A program made the position numbers and the translations under genes. Shown one piece after another: positions 1 to 6,565 of a stretch of DNA of 11,212 bases (positions within the stretch are counted from its first letter, which is position 1; each line of letters begins with the position of its first letter). The notes below the pieces were generated by a model. It did not search any database and was not told the DNA's origin. It worked only from the letters and a program-made list of their open reading frames with translations. The stretch spans positions 1 to 11,212 of the forward strand of contig JAKASC010000058.1 in NCBI GenBank assembly GCA_021828245.1, in the 5' to 3' direction. The stretch comes from Acidobacteriota bacterium (GTDB taxonomy: Bacteria; Acidobacteriota; Terriglobia; UBA7540).

Positions 1-245
1 TTGACCGAGCCGTCGGTGGCGTTCGCGGGAATCACGTTGCCCTTGAAGTCGGCCACTTGCGCGTCGCGCAGTTGGCGAATATCAATCGCTCGCGTTTCGT
101 AGGGCGCAAGTTCGAGCGAGGTCAAATGTTATGCACCGCCGCGCGGCAATTGGCGTTAGCAAAGGGCCGCCGGCGATAGACCCGCGCCGCAGGAGGCGCC
201 GTGATGGCGAGCCCCGGCCGCGCCGGCTGACTACGTTCATTACCG
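1..245 (-). pseudogene. Degenerate third copy (copy A) of the shared carrier module, running off the window
   Basis: Bases 1-127 are identical, base for base, to 2403-2529 in the intact module of the 1154-2740 gene. They encode the segment running from TSLELAPYETR through the ATDGSVN region. Upstream in the reading direction, the minus strand at about 245-190 encodes NERSQPARPGLAITA, clearly related to NESNQPARVGLSITA of the other copies but in another frame. Between the two parts lie about 70 unrelated bases and a TAA stop just before the identical block. The copy begins directly at the end of the preceding partner gene (stop at 240). It has no start codon or ribosome binding site of its own, so it is best read as a broken or silent cassette. 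What follows it lies outside the window. The homology is seen directly; the silent-cassette status is inference. Confidence 0.75.
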
Positions 246-1157
246 CCCGGAGGGCGTTCGCCTGGAAAGGCGAGCCTGTCGGACAAGCAGAAGCTTAATG
301 AGGTCCCGGTCTGCGGGGCGTTGTTCCAGCTTGAGAAGTGCATTCCGTGCGGCAGCGCCAGGGATGTCTGCCAACGAGAAAATCCCAAGGTCGAGCAAGT
401 TGACGTCCTTCGATCCCGCCCAGGCAAGCGCCTGCCTTAACCCGGCGGTTGGCTGCCCGAGCACGTCTCGCCTGTACTTGAGGCGCACGTACGCGATCTC
501 GGCCAGAGGAAGCCGCGTACCTATTGTGCCCTGCGCCTGGAGCCGAGTGAGGAGGCGCCCGAGGTAGGCAAGCGGCGGGATGACGACCTGCCGGTAGAAA
601 TCCGGGTAGTCTGCGCTTACGTCCTGCGGCTCACCTCCACGAAACTCCCAGATCGTGTACCAGTATATCGGGGCGGCTGACGGTCCCGGGTAGCCCGTTG
701 GCGACTCCGCCGTCACGAGCTCATGCACCCCGTTTCCTCCCAGGTCGGGCGTAGCCATCGCAAGAGGGAGGTCCCCTGAGAGGACCGTCTGCATATCCGT
801 CAAACTGACCTCGCCCTTTTCTGGAACCAACACATAGGTTTGGACCCAGCGGTTGCCGGCACGCACAACCAGGTAGAAGGCGGCCCTTTCCAGCCGGACA
901 AACCGGAAGCTGTAGATCCTCATCAGAGGCGTGCCAGGGGGGACCCAGTATCCCCGCGTGCGCGACATAGCGTCGTTGAAGAAATCCCGGATCACGCGGT
1001 TGGGCAGCCCGTTGGCGGCAAGTGCCTGCGCGTGGTGGATGGGCCACGCGAACGGGACGGCCACCCTGACCCGGTGCGTTTCGTAGGCACTCAAAGCCCC
1101 AGCGCTGAGCGCAGCTGCGGCGACGAGCATGGCGATGGTCCGGCCCCTGCGGATCAT
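240..1157 (-). CDS. Exported partner protein of the SLT-domain gene (candidate immunity protein), 305 aa
   Basis: I recognise no named family. The ATG overlaps the stop of the upstream SLT-domain gene as ATGA (1154-1157), so translation is probably coupled. Residues 1-25 form a signal peptide or membrane anchor (MIRRGR followed by an Ala/Leu-rich stretch), placing the product outside the cytoplasm. Residues 137-149 (PDLGGNGVHELVT) resemble an FG-GAP/VCBS-like D-x-x-G-x-G turn. Residues 163-195 (PIYWY..W.F.GG.P.DVSADYP.FY) and 224-249 (VRLKYRR..LGQ..AGL) are shared with the product of 2878-3990, so the two are paralogues. Both sit immediately downstream of SLT domains. If the SLT protein is a peptidoglycan-cutting toxin, this would be a periplasmic immunity protein. 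Otherwise it may be an envelope accessory factor. The gene is intact and GC-rich like its neighbours. Function is inferred from position only. Confidence 0.8.
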   Translation of the reverse strand: MIRRGRTIAMLVAAAALSAGALSAYETHRVRVAVPFAWPIHHAQALAANGLPNRVIRDFFNDAMSRTRGYWVPPGTPLMRIYSFRFVRLERAAFYLVVRAGNRWVQTYVLVPEKGEVSLTDMQTVLSGDLPLAMATPDLGGNGVHELVTAESPTGYPGPSAAPIYWYTIWEFRGGEPQDVSADYPDFYRQVVIPPLAYLGRLLTRLQAQGTIGTRLPLAEIAYVRLKYRRDVLGQPTAGLRQALAWAGSKDVNLLDLGIFSLADIPGAAARNALLKLEQRPADRDLIKLLLVRQARLSRRTPSGR

Positions 1158-2740
1158 TGGATGCTTCCCCTAACCTTAGCGACGTAGTTCAGAGCGACCG
1201 TGTTAGTTGTCTCCGCCCACCCGTCCCCCGCAGAATTCGGCGTGTAATACTCCACGCCGCTGATGCCGTTATAGTAAACGAGGGCGACGTTCTCGAGCTC
1301 CGTTCCCGTGAGGGCCGGCAGGCTCGGGTACTGGGACTGTTCGGTTGTCATGTAGCTCTTTGCCTGCGTGAGTTTGTCCTGGAAGGTACTTGCGCCGCCC
1401 TGGGTGTTGGTCAGCCAGTCGAAGCCGTCAAGCATGTTAGTGGAGACCTGCATAAGGCCCACGTAACTGTCGGCGGGCGTGTTAGGAGTCGCGACGTTCC
1501 CGTACGGCCACAGGCCGGTAAAGCCCATTTCGGAATAGTTGTAGAACTGTGCGTAGCTGCTCTCGGCCTCCGCGATGCCGGTCAGCAGCCCGGGCGTGGC
1601 ACCGGATGTGTACAGCGACAGGAGCCGGCTCGTGATGGTCGAGTTCGGAATGCCGCCGCTCGGACCGAGCACGTAGAACGTGACCGAGGCGTTGAACGGC
1701 TGCCCGTCTAGGGTGGCCGACGCCTGAGCGTTCACCTGTCCACCCTGGCCGACGTTCGTGGTGTAGTTCGTGCTCTGGCTGATGGTCGTCGAAGTGGTCG
1801 GCGACGCGGTGAACGGGCCGCCGGTCTTGGGCGTATAGGTAAAATTAAGCGTCCAGCTCGCCGTGCCTGAGCACGATGAATCCGCCTCCAGGGGCACGGT
1901 CGCCTGGTTGTAGTTCGCCCCGCCCAGGCTGTACACCGCATCGGCTGTGGGGCTGGAAATGGACAGCCCGCAGACGTTGGCGGTGTTGCTGCCGGTGGCG
2001 TGGATCAAGTTGGAGACGCAGCGGGCTTGGGGCGAGTAGTAGTACCACTGGTCGCCGCTGTAAGCGGCCTGGATGGTGGCGCTGCCCGCGGCCACCGCGT
2101 CGACTTGACCATTGACGCTGCCGTCCATGGTCGCCACGCTGGTGTCGCTGGAGCCCCAGCTGGCACCCACGGTCTCATCGTAATAGTAGGGGGTGCTGTT
2201 GCAGCTATAGTACTCGGCCGTGCAGGTGCAAGCCGTCGTCCCGCCCGCCAGCGTGTCAAAGCTCGGCGACGGGGTCACCGTGACCGTCGTAAAGCTCAGC
2301 GGGCAGACGCAGGAGCAACAATCATAGCTCGATACGGTGCCTTGGCCTCGGCGGATGACGAGTAACCGGCCGCTCATGGGAACATCGTCTATTCTAACCC
2401 AGTTGACCGAGCCGTCGGTGGCGTTCGCGGGAATCACGTTGCCCTTGAAGTCGGCCACTTGCGCGTCGCGCAGTTGGCGAATATCAATCGCTCGCGTTTC
2501 GTAGGGCGCAAGTTCGAGCGAGGTCAAATAATAATGCACGTTCTCGGCGGTGATGGAAAGGCCAACGCGGGCCGGCTGATTGCTTTCATTCGTCAGGAAC
2601 AAAACGGAGTCCGTCGTGGCGTCCAAGTGCCACGGGTTCGCGCCGGAACCCGACCAGCCGTCGCCCTCCCCGCCGGGGCGGGGCCATATGTGCGTCCACC
2701 ACCAAATCCCCTGCCGAGTTAACACTCGCCGCCCGGGCAA
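1154..2740 (-). CDS. Carrier module - Big_2-like Ig domain - lytic transglycosylase (SLT) protein, promoterless cassette
   Basis: The open frame is 528 codons from a TTG that directly follows an in-frame TGA. No ribosome binding site is visible, so the true start is unknown. Residues about 25-130 are the shared carrier module, nearly the same as in the 5335-6519 gene. Residues 139-148 carry the cysteine cluster YDCCSCVCPL. Residues about 155-225 resemble a Big_2 Ig fold (WGSSDTSVATMDGS...VDAVAAGSATI). Residues about 365-520 look like an SLT transglycosylase: GIAEAESSYAQF with the likely catalytic Glu at 393, GLMQV at 428-432, and ENVALVYYNG near 483-492. Such enzymes cleave the MurNAc-GlcNAc bond of peptidoglycan. 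The module's reading frame changes by one base near 2668-2683, exactly as in the upstream copy. The partner gene overlaps by ATGA. The cassette may be silent unless recombined or read by frameshifting. Confidence 0.8.
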   Translation of the reverse strand: MPGRRVLTRQGIWWWTHIWPRPGGEGDGWSGSGANPWHLDATTDSVLFLTNESNQPARVGLSITAENVHYYLTSLELAPYETRAIDIRQLRDAQVADFKGNVIPANATDGSVNWVRIDDVPMSGRLLVIRRGQGTVSSYDCCSCVCPLSFTTVTVTPSPSFDTLAGGTTACTCTAEYYSCNSTPYYYDETVGASWGSSDTSVATMDGSVNGQVDAVAAGSATIQAAYSGDQWYYYSPQARCVSNLIHATGSNTANVCGLSISSPTADAVYSLGGANYNQATVPLEADSSCSGTASWTLNFTYTPKTGGPFTASPTTSTTISQSTNYTTNVGQGGQVNAQASATLDGQPFNASVTFYVLGPSGGIPNSTITSRLLSLYTSGATPGLLTGIAEAESSYAQFYNYSEMGFTGLWPYGNVATPNTPADSYVGLMQVSTNMLDGFDWLTNTQGGASTFQDKLTQAKSYMTTEQSQYPSLPALTGTELENVALVYYNGISGVEYYTPNSAGDGWAETTNTVALNYVAKVRGSIQ

Positions 2741-2785
2741 TCACCGAGCCGGGCGGCCCGCTGTATTGGATGCGAATCGAACAAT
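2395..2785 (-). repeat. Carrier-module repeat, copy B
   Basis: This stretch is a direct repeat of about 6175-6565 (copy C). By eye there are roughly 20 differences over the best 325 bases, rising towards the 2395 end. The upstream edge is sharp: homology stops around 2785, inside a codon run matching CSIRIQYSGPPGSVIA of the 6365-7777 gene, and the sequence beyond is unrelated. So only the end of the third module plus the fourth module were duplicated, without the rest of the gene. Copy A at 1-245 is another relative, identical to this one over 127 bases. A recombination or gene-conversion origin is inferred. Confidence 0.9.
2668..2683 (-). repeat. GC inverted repeat at the frame change, copy B
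   Basis: Seven-base arms CCCCGCC and GGCGGGG are separated by two bases. In the transcript this could fold into a short, very stable hairpin. The protein-level homology of the carrier module passes from one reading frame to another across this site. The same element is at 6447-6462. Confidence 0.6.
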
Positions 2786-2877
2786 GTGGGAGGCTAGAAT
2801 TGCGTTTGCGGTCCCGTGGCGGGAGGGAGCTCGCAAATGCATGCCCCCGCGAACGGGGACATACGTAGCGTGGCCGG

Positions 2878-3990
2878 TCATGGCCTTTTCGGCAGAACGC
2901 ACCCGGTTTGCAGGAGGCATGGCTGCGTCGGCTTGAGGGTGTCGCACTCTTGGATTCTTTGCGTATGCTGTGCCTCGGTCATGGCGCCGTCGCTTTCCAG
3001 CGCATTCGCCACCTCCACGCAGGTGCCCAGATTCTTGACATGCGTGCCCAGCTTTCGAAGCGCGGCAATGGCGCGGGGGTCGGGAATCTCGCCGAGCGTC
3101 TCTACGCCCAAGCCCTGAACATCCAGGTAGGGCGATTTGACCCAGGTCAGGCCCCGCTTGAGGCCAGCCTTCTTCTGGCCCAAGATTCGACGCTTGTACT
3201 TCAGGCGCATGAACCGCAGGACGAGCCTCTCGTAGGGAGCCCATACGGGCGCAGGAACGTGCGCGGTGCCGGGCGGGTTTATGAAGCGCTCGATTGCCGA
3301 GAGCTGTGGAAGAAACGTAGCCTTGTAAAACCCAGGGAACTCGCTGCTGACGTCGCGAGGCAGGCCGCCGGGGAAGGTGTAAACCCCGTACCAGTAGATG
3401 GGTGGAGACGCGTAGGCTCCGGCCCCGACCCGCGATGAGATAACCTCGCGGCTGCCGTCCCCCTTGAGGTCCGTCACAGTCCACGCCAGCGGAAGGGGCG
3501 CGTACTCTGAGAGCGAGGTGTCCCAGTAGCTGCCTCCGGACGTGGGGCACACCACCTCCATCTGCGAGGCATCACGGCGCCACCAGGCGGCAGCCAAGCA
3601 GACCTCTGCTTGGCCGAGTTCTGCGAAACGGAAGCCGCTTAAGGAGGGCATGTCGTCTGCCGGCCACCCGAGAGGAGCGGCAAGAAGAGCCAGTATCTCT
3701 TTCCTCGGCAGGCGGTTTGCGGCGAGGGCTTCCCGTTCTGTCCGGGGCCAGCGAAACCCCGGGCGCAATTCAATCCGATGCACACCCATCTCGCGGCCCC
3801 CGGGCTGGCGCACGATGTAGATGTTCAAGCTCAGGTGGCGGACGCGGGGATGCTCCGCCCCACCCGCTACAGGCACAAGCCGGGCGAGCCCGACCGCAAG
3901 CGCCGCGACCATGCACAGTAACGCCGGCCTACTGCGCCTGGATTGAGAAGCGAACCCCCGGGTTGGGGGCGGTTGTCGGTGCACAGACAT
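2878..3990 (-). CDS. Exported partner protein, paralogue of the 240-1157 product, about 370 aa
   Basis: No named family is recognised. The product is clearly paralogous to the 240-1157 protein. Shared features include WP.....ALAAN.LP near the N-terminus, TDLKGDGSREVIS (an FG-GAP-like turn), PPIYWYGVYTF.GGLPRDVS.E.P.FY, and MRLKYKRR.LGQKKAGLK. The start is uncertain. The chosen ATG at 3990 gives an Arg-rich n-region and then a hydrophobic ALLCMVAALAVGLARL signal peptide; ATGs at 4023 and 4032 and a TTG at 4083 are alternatives. None has a good ribosome binding site. Homology to the paralogue begins only near base 3939, where the paralogue's ATGA overlap has been lost by a small deletion. The gene overlaps the end of the SLT remnant by about 62 bases. 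It has about 35 extra C-terminal residues including several Cys. The role as immunity or accessory protein is inferred from its pairing with an SLT domain. Confidence 0.75.
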   Translation of the reverse strand: MSVHRQPPPTRGFASQSRRSRPALLCMVAALAVGLARLVPVAGGAEHPRVRHLSLNIYIVRQPGGREMGVHRIELRPGFRWPRTEREALAANRLPRKEILALLAAPLGWPADDMPSLSGFRFAELGQAEVCLAAAWWRRDASQMEVVCPTSGGSYWDTSLSEYAPLPLAWTVTDLKGDGSREVISSRVGAGAYASPPIYWYGVYTFPGGLPRDVSSEFPGFYKATFLPQLSAIERFINPPGTAHVPAPVWAPYERLVLRFMRLKYKRRILGQKKAGLKRGLTWVKSPYLDVQGLGVETLGEIPDPRAIAALRKLGTHVKNLGTCVEVANALESDGAMTEAQHTQRIQECDTLKPTQPCLLQTGCVLPKRP

Positions 3991-4515
3991 ATTCGTACGC
4001 GGCCGTCTGGTTGTTTTTGGCATAAGAGTCATCCCAACCGTTGTCTGAAGAGTTAGGCATCCAGATGTAGTCTCCTGACCCAAAACCGCCGTACAGTACG
4101 AGCGCGTTGTCCTCCTGTTGCGTACCGCTCAGATTAGGCAGGCTCGGATACTGTTTCTGCAATCCTGCCACCCAACTGGCTACGGTACTCAGCTTGTCCT
4201 GAAAGGTATTTGCGCCGCCCTGGGTGTTGGTCAGCCAGTCGAATCCGTCGGGCATGTTGTTGGGAATCTGCATTAACCCCACGGAGAGGTCGAGCGTGCC
4301 CACGCGGTTCCCTTGCGGCCACAGGCCGGTAAAGCCCATTTCGGAATAGTTGTAGAACTGTGCGTAGTGGCCTCGTGCATGGCGATGCCCGTCAGCAGCC
4401 CCGACGTGGTTCCCGAGTAGAGGCCGTAGAGCCGCGTGCTGATGGTCGAGTTCGGAATGCCGCCGCTCGGACCGACCACGTCCAGCCCGCCTCCCGGTTC
4501 ACCGCCTTGGCCCAC
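3929..4515 (-). pseudogene. Frameshifted, truncated SLT transglycosylase fragment
   Basis: Two frames together match the C-terminal third of the 1154-2740 product. The first frame (4515 to about 4368) reads VGQGG...VVGPSGGIPNSTISTRLYGLYSG..SGLLTGIAMHEA. The second (about 4367 to 3929) reads YAQFYNYSEMGFTGLWPQGN...SVGLMQIPNNMPDGFDWLTNTQGG...SIQAQ. Aligned with the intact copy, one base is missing around 4367-4368. The likely catalytic Glu of HEA is kept, but YYNG of the intact copy has become LYGG. The fragment lacks the carrier and Big_2 domains and begins right at the stop of the preceding gene (4499). Several blocks of about 35-50 bases are identical to the intact copy, so divergence is patchy. 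It looks like an orphan C-terminus undergoing decay, although an assembly error at the single base cannot be excluded. Confidence 0.8.
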
Positions 4516-5338
4516 CCGAGCGAAGCGGTGGTGCTACCCGCGGTCTCTTGGAGGCGGAGAGGCTAAGGTTGGGAAGGATCAATGCTGGGTCGGGCGGGAG
4601 GAAGAGCCACAGCCCTGCGGCGGGGTTCGATGAAAGCCAGCGCGGGGGCACGCGTGAAACCCAGATCGCTCTCCCGCCCGACAGGGCAACCATCCGATTG
4701 AGAATGGTCCTGACAGTCTGGTTGCGGGCCTCGAAGTCTATATGCTCTGCCTCGAGACTCCCGACGCCGGGGGTGTCTCCGGCCACTCCGAAAACCTTCC
4801 CCGGCGGGACGCTGCTGAACCGGACAGGGAGCCTGCCAGGGACTTCCATCCTGAGAGCAGCGTTGACGTCATTGAGCGTGCCGCCCCTTATCTCAATGTT
4901 TGGCACAATGAAGTTCAGCAGGTTCCTTCTCCATTCTTTCTCTCGGGTGCCGTATACGTTGACGACGCCATCTTGCACCGTCCAACGGTAGCCCGGAAGC
5001 GCGCGCACGCATCGCGTCAGAAGACCGGCGAGGGTTCCACGGTCGAGTGTGACCGTGACAGGGAGGTCTGCGCTTTCGGGGGTAACCTTCTCGATCCCCA
5101 TCGGCAGGTGATAGGCGCTTGAAATTTCGATCAGAGTTACAAGCAGCGGCTTATGGCTTGAGAATCCCTGCACATCTGACGCCAACGCCTGCTGGACGGG
5201 TGGGCCGCTCACCGAAGCTCTCCCAGGCTCGCTTGCGGCCCCCCGAGCGAGGGCTGCAACCGCCGCGATCATCAACGCGCAGACCGCACCACCCACGTAC
5301 CACTCCCCGGCCGGCTTGCTTCGAGCGCTGGGGCTCAT
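4499..5338 (-). CDS. Exported STN/secretin-N-like protein, 279 aa, partner of the first unit
   Basis: The ATG overlaps the stop of the upstream gene as ATGA (5335-5338), which decides the start; an upstream extension of the frame would lie wholly inside that gene. Residues 17-33 (VGGAVCALMIAAVAALA) form a signal peptide or membrane anchor. Residues 64-130 (LLVTLIEISSAYHLPMGIEKV....LPVTVTLDRGTLAGLLTRCV...PGYRWTVQDGVVNVYG) have the beta-alpha-beta pattern of STN/secretin N domains. Residues 148-230 may repeat it (IRGGTLNDVNAAL...FEARNQTVRTILNRMV...IWVSRVPPR). The last 20 residues are Pro/Arg-rich and read into the start of the SLT remnant, so the native C-terminus may have been replaced at that junction. 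It is unrelated to the partner proteins of the SLT units. Such domains usually bind other envelope proteins; the actual role is unknown. Confidence 0.75.
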   Translation of the reverse strand: MSPSARSKPAGEWYVGGAVCALMIAAVAALARGAASEPGRASVSGPPVQQALASDVQGFSSHKPLLVTLIEISSAYHLPMGIEKVTPESADLPVTVTLDRGTLAGLLTRCVRALPGYRWTVQDGVVNVYGTREKEWRRNLLNFIVPNIEIRGGTLNDVNAALRMEVPGRLPVRFSSVPPGKVFGVAGDTPGVGSLEAEHIDFEARNQTVRTILNRMVALSGGRAIWVSRVPPRWLSSNPAAGLWLFLPPDPALILPNLSLSASKRPRVAPPLRSGGPRR

Positions 5339-6519
5339 TGCCCGTTGATAGTGATCTTCGTGCATTCGTACACCACTGTCTCCGATCCCGAGAGGGGAAT
5401 CCCCGAGACCTTCCATGACTGGTCCTCCGTGGATTGACAGTTCCCGCCGTTGACGCAGGCGGTGGAGCAAATGGAATAAGTGTCAGGAAACTCGCCGCTC
5501 GAGTCGGTCACCCCGGTTCCCGTCTTACCTCCGGTCGCCGGAAACGCGCAGGTGTTTGTTCCCCCCGCGTTGGCCAGCGAGTCGCTCGGCTGGAGCCCCG
5601 ACTGCAGGATGGGATTTCCGTTCTGATCCAGCACCTGCCATGTTATCTCCCGCTGCCAGCCTGCCCCCGGATAGTTTTGTCCGTTTATGGTGACCGTGCA
5701 ACTGGAGATTGGCTGCTGCGATACGGTATTGATGTACTTGAGGCTGGTGGGCACCTGCACGTTGCAGGTGGTGGTGGAGCTATAGGGGCAACTGTTCGAC
5801 TCGCACTCGCCGACGTTGGGGTTGTACCACCAGGCGTCGGCCGTGTACCAGGCGGTGATGTTGGTGCTGCCGGAGGCGATAGCGGTCACCACGCCGTAGC
5901 TGTTCACCGTGCCGACCGAGGTGTCGCTGCTGTCCCAAGTCGCTTCCGCGGTCACGTCGGTGTAGTACTGGTTGCCGTTGCAGTCCGCGGAGTTGAGCGT
6001 GGCCGTGCAGTCCCACGTCTGGCCCGGTAACACCTCAAAGCTGTTAGCCGGACTCACGATCAGCCCCTCGGCGCTGAGCGGGCACATGCAGGTGGGACAA
6101 TCGTAGCTCGTGACCACGCCTTGGCCTTTGCGGATGACCATTAAGCGGCCGCACATGGGAACGTCGTCTATTCTAACCCAATTGACCGAGCTATCGGTCG
6201 CGTTGAGAGGAATTTTGTCACCCTTGAAGTCGGCGACTTGCGCGTCGCGCAGTTGGCGAATGTCAATCGCCCGCGTCTCGTAAGGCGCAAGCTCCAGCGA
6301 GGTCAAATAATAATGCACGCTCTCGGCGGTGATGGAAAGCCCGACGCGGGCGGGCTGATTGCTTTCATTCGTCAGGAACAAAACCGAGTCGGTCGAGGCG
6401 TCCAAGTGCCACGGGTTCGCGCCGGAACCCGACCAACCGTCGCCCTCCCCGCCGGGGCGGGGCCATATGCGCGTCCACCACCAAATCCCCCGCCGAGTTA
6501 ACACTCGCCGCCTGGGCAA
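5335..6519 (-). CDS. C-terminal part of the array's lead protein: carrier module, Big_2-like domain, Cys-rich C-terminus
   Basis: The open frame is 394 codons from a TTG without a ribosome binding site. It is almost certainly the continuation of the 7777-6365 frame after a one-base frame change near 6447-6462. Residues about 25-131 are the fourth repeated module (EGDGWSGSGANPWHLD...VRIDDVPMCGRLMVIRKG). Residues 139-148 form the junction YDCPTCMCPL. Residues about 153-225 resemble a Big_2 fold (WDSSDTSVGTVNSYGVVTAIASGSTNI). Residues about 258-394 are a C-terminal domain I do not recognise; the whole post-junction region has many Cys and probably disulfides, which fits an extracytoplasmic location. 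There is no SLT domain here, unlike the cassette at 1154-2740, although the carrier is nearly the same. The following gene overlaps by ATGA. Confidence 0.75.
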   Translation of the reverse strand: MPRRRVLTRRGIWWWTRIWPRPGGEGDGWSGSGANPWHLDASTDSVLFLTNESNQPARVGLSITAESVHYYLTSLELAPYETRAIDIRQLRDAQVADFKGDKIPLNATDSSVNWVRIDDVPMCGRLMVIRKGQGVVTSYDCPTCMCPLSAEGLIVSPANSFEVLPGQTWDCTATLNSADCNGNQYYTDVTAEATWDSSDTSVGTVNSYGVVTAIASGSTNITAWYTADAWWYNPNVGECESNSCPYSSTTTCNVQVPTSLKYINTVSQQPISSCTVTINGQNYPGAGWQREITWQVLDQNGNPILQSGLQPSDSLANAGGTNTCAFPATGGKTGTGVTDSSGEFPDTYSICSTACVNGGNCQSTEDQSWKVSGIPLSGSETVVYECTKITINGQ

Positions 6520-6565
6520 TCACCGAGCCGGGCGGCCCGCTGTATTGGATGCGAATCGAGCAAAA
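6175..6565 (-). repeat. Carrier-module repeat, copy C (in the full-length gene)
   Basis: This is the same segment as copy B at 2395-2785, but here embedded in its full upstream context (the 7777-6365 gene), so it is probably the parental copy. It encodes the last part of the third module and all of the fourth. Divergence from copy B increases towards 6175, next to the cysteine cluster. Confidence 0.9.

Noticed and set aside
1..2785. Insertion sequence explaining the carrier repeats
   Set aside because: No transposase, terminal inverted repeats or target duplications are seen at the repeat edges. The repeats are coding modules.
2741..2881. 46-codon ORF starting with an ATGA overlap at the end of the 2878-3990 gene
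   Set aside because: It runs into carrier copy B in a frame that matches neither of the module's coding frames, and its product looks like no family. The overlap is probably chance.
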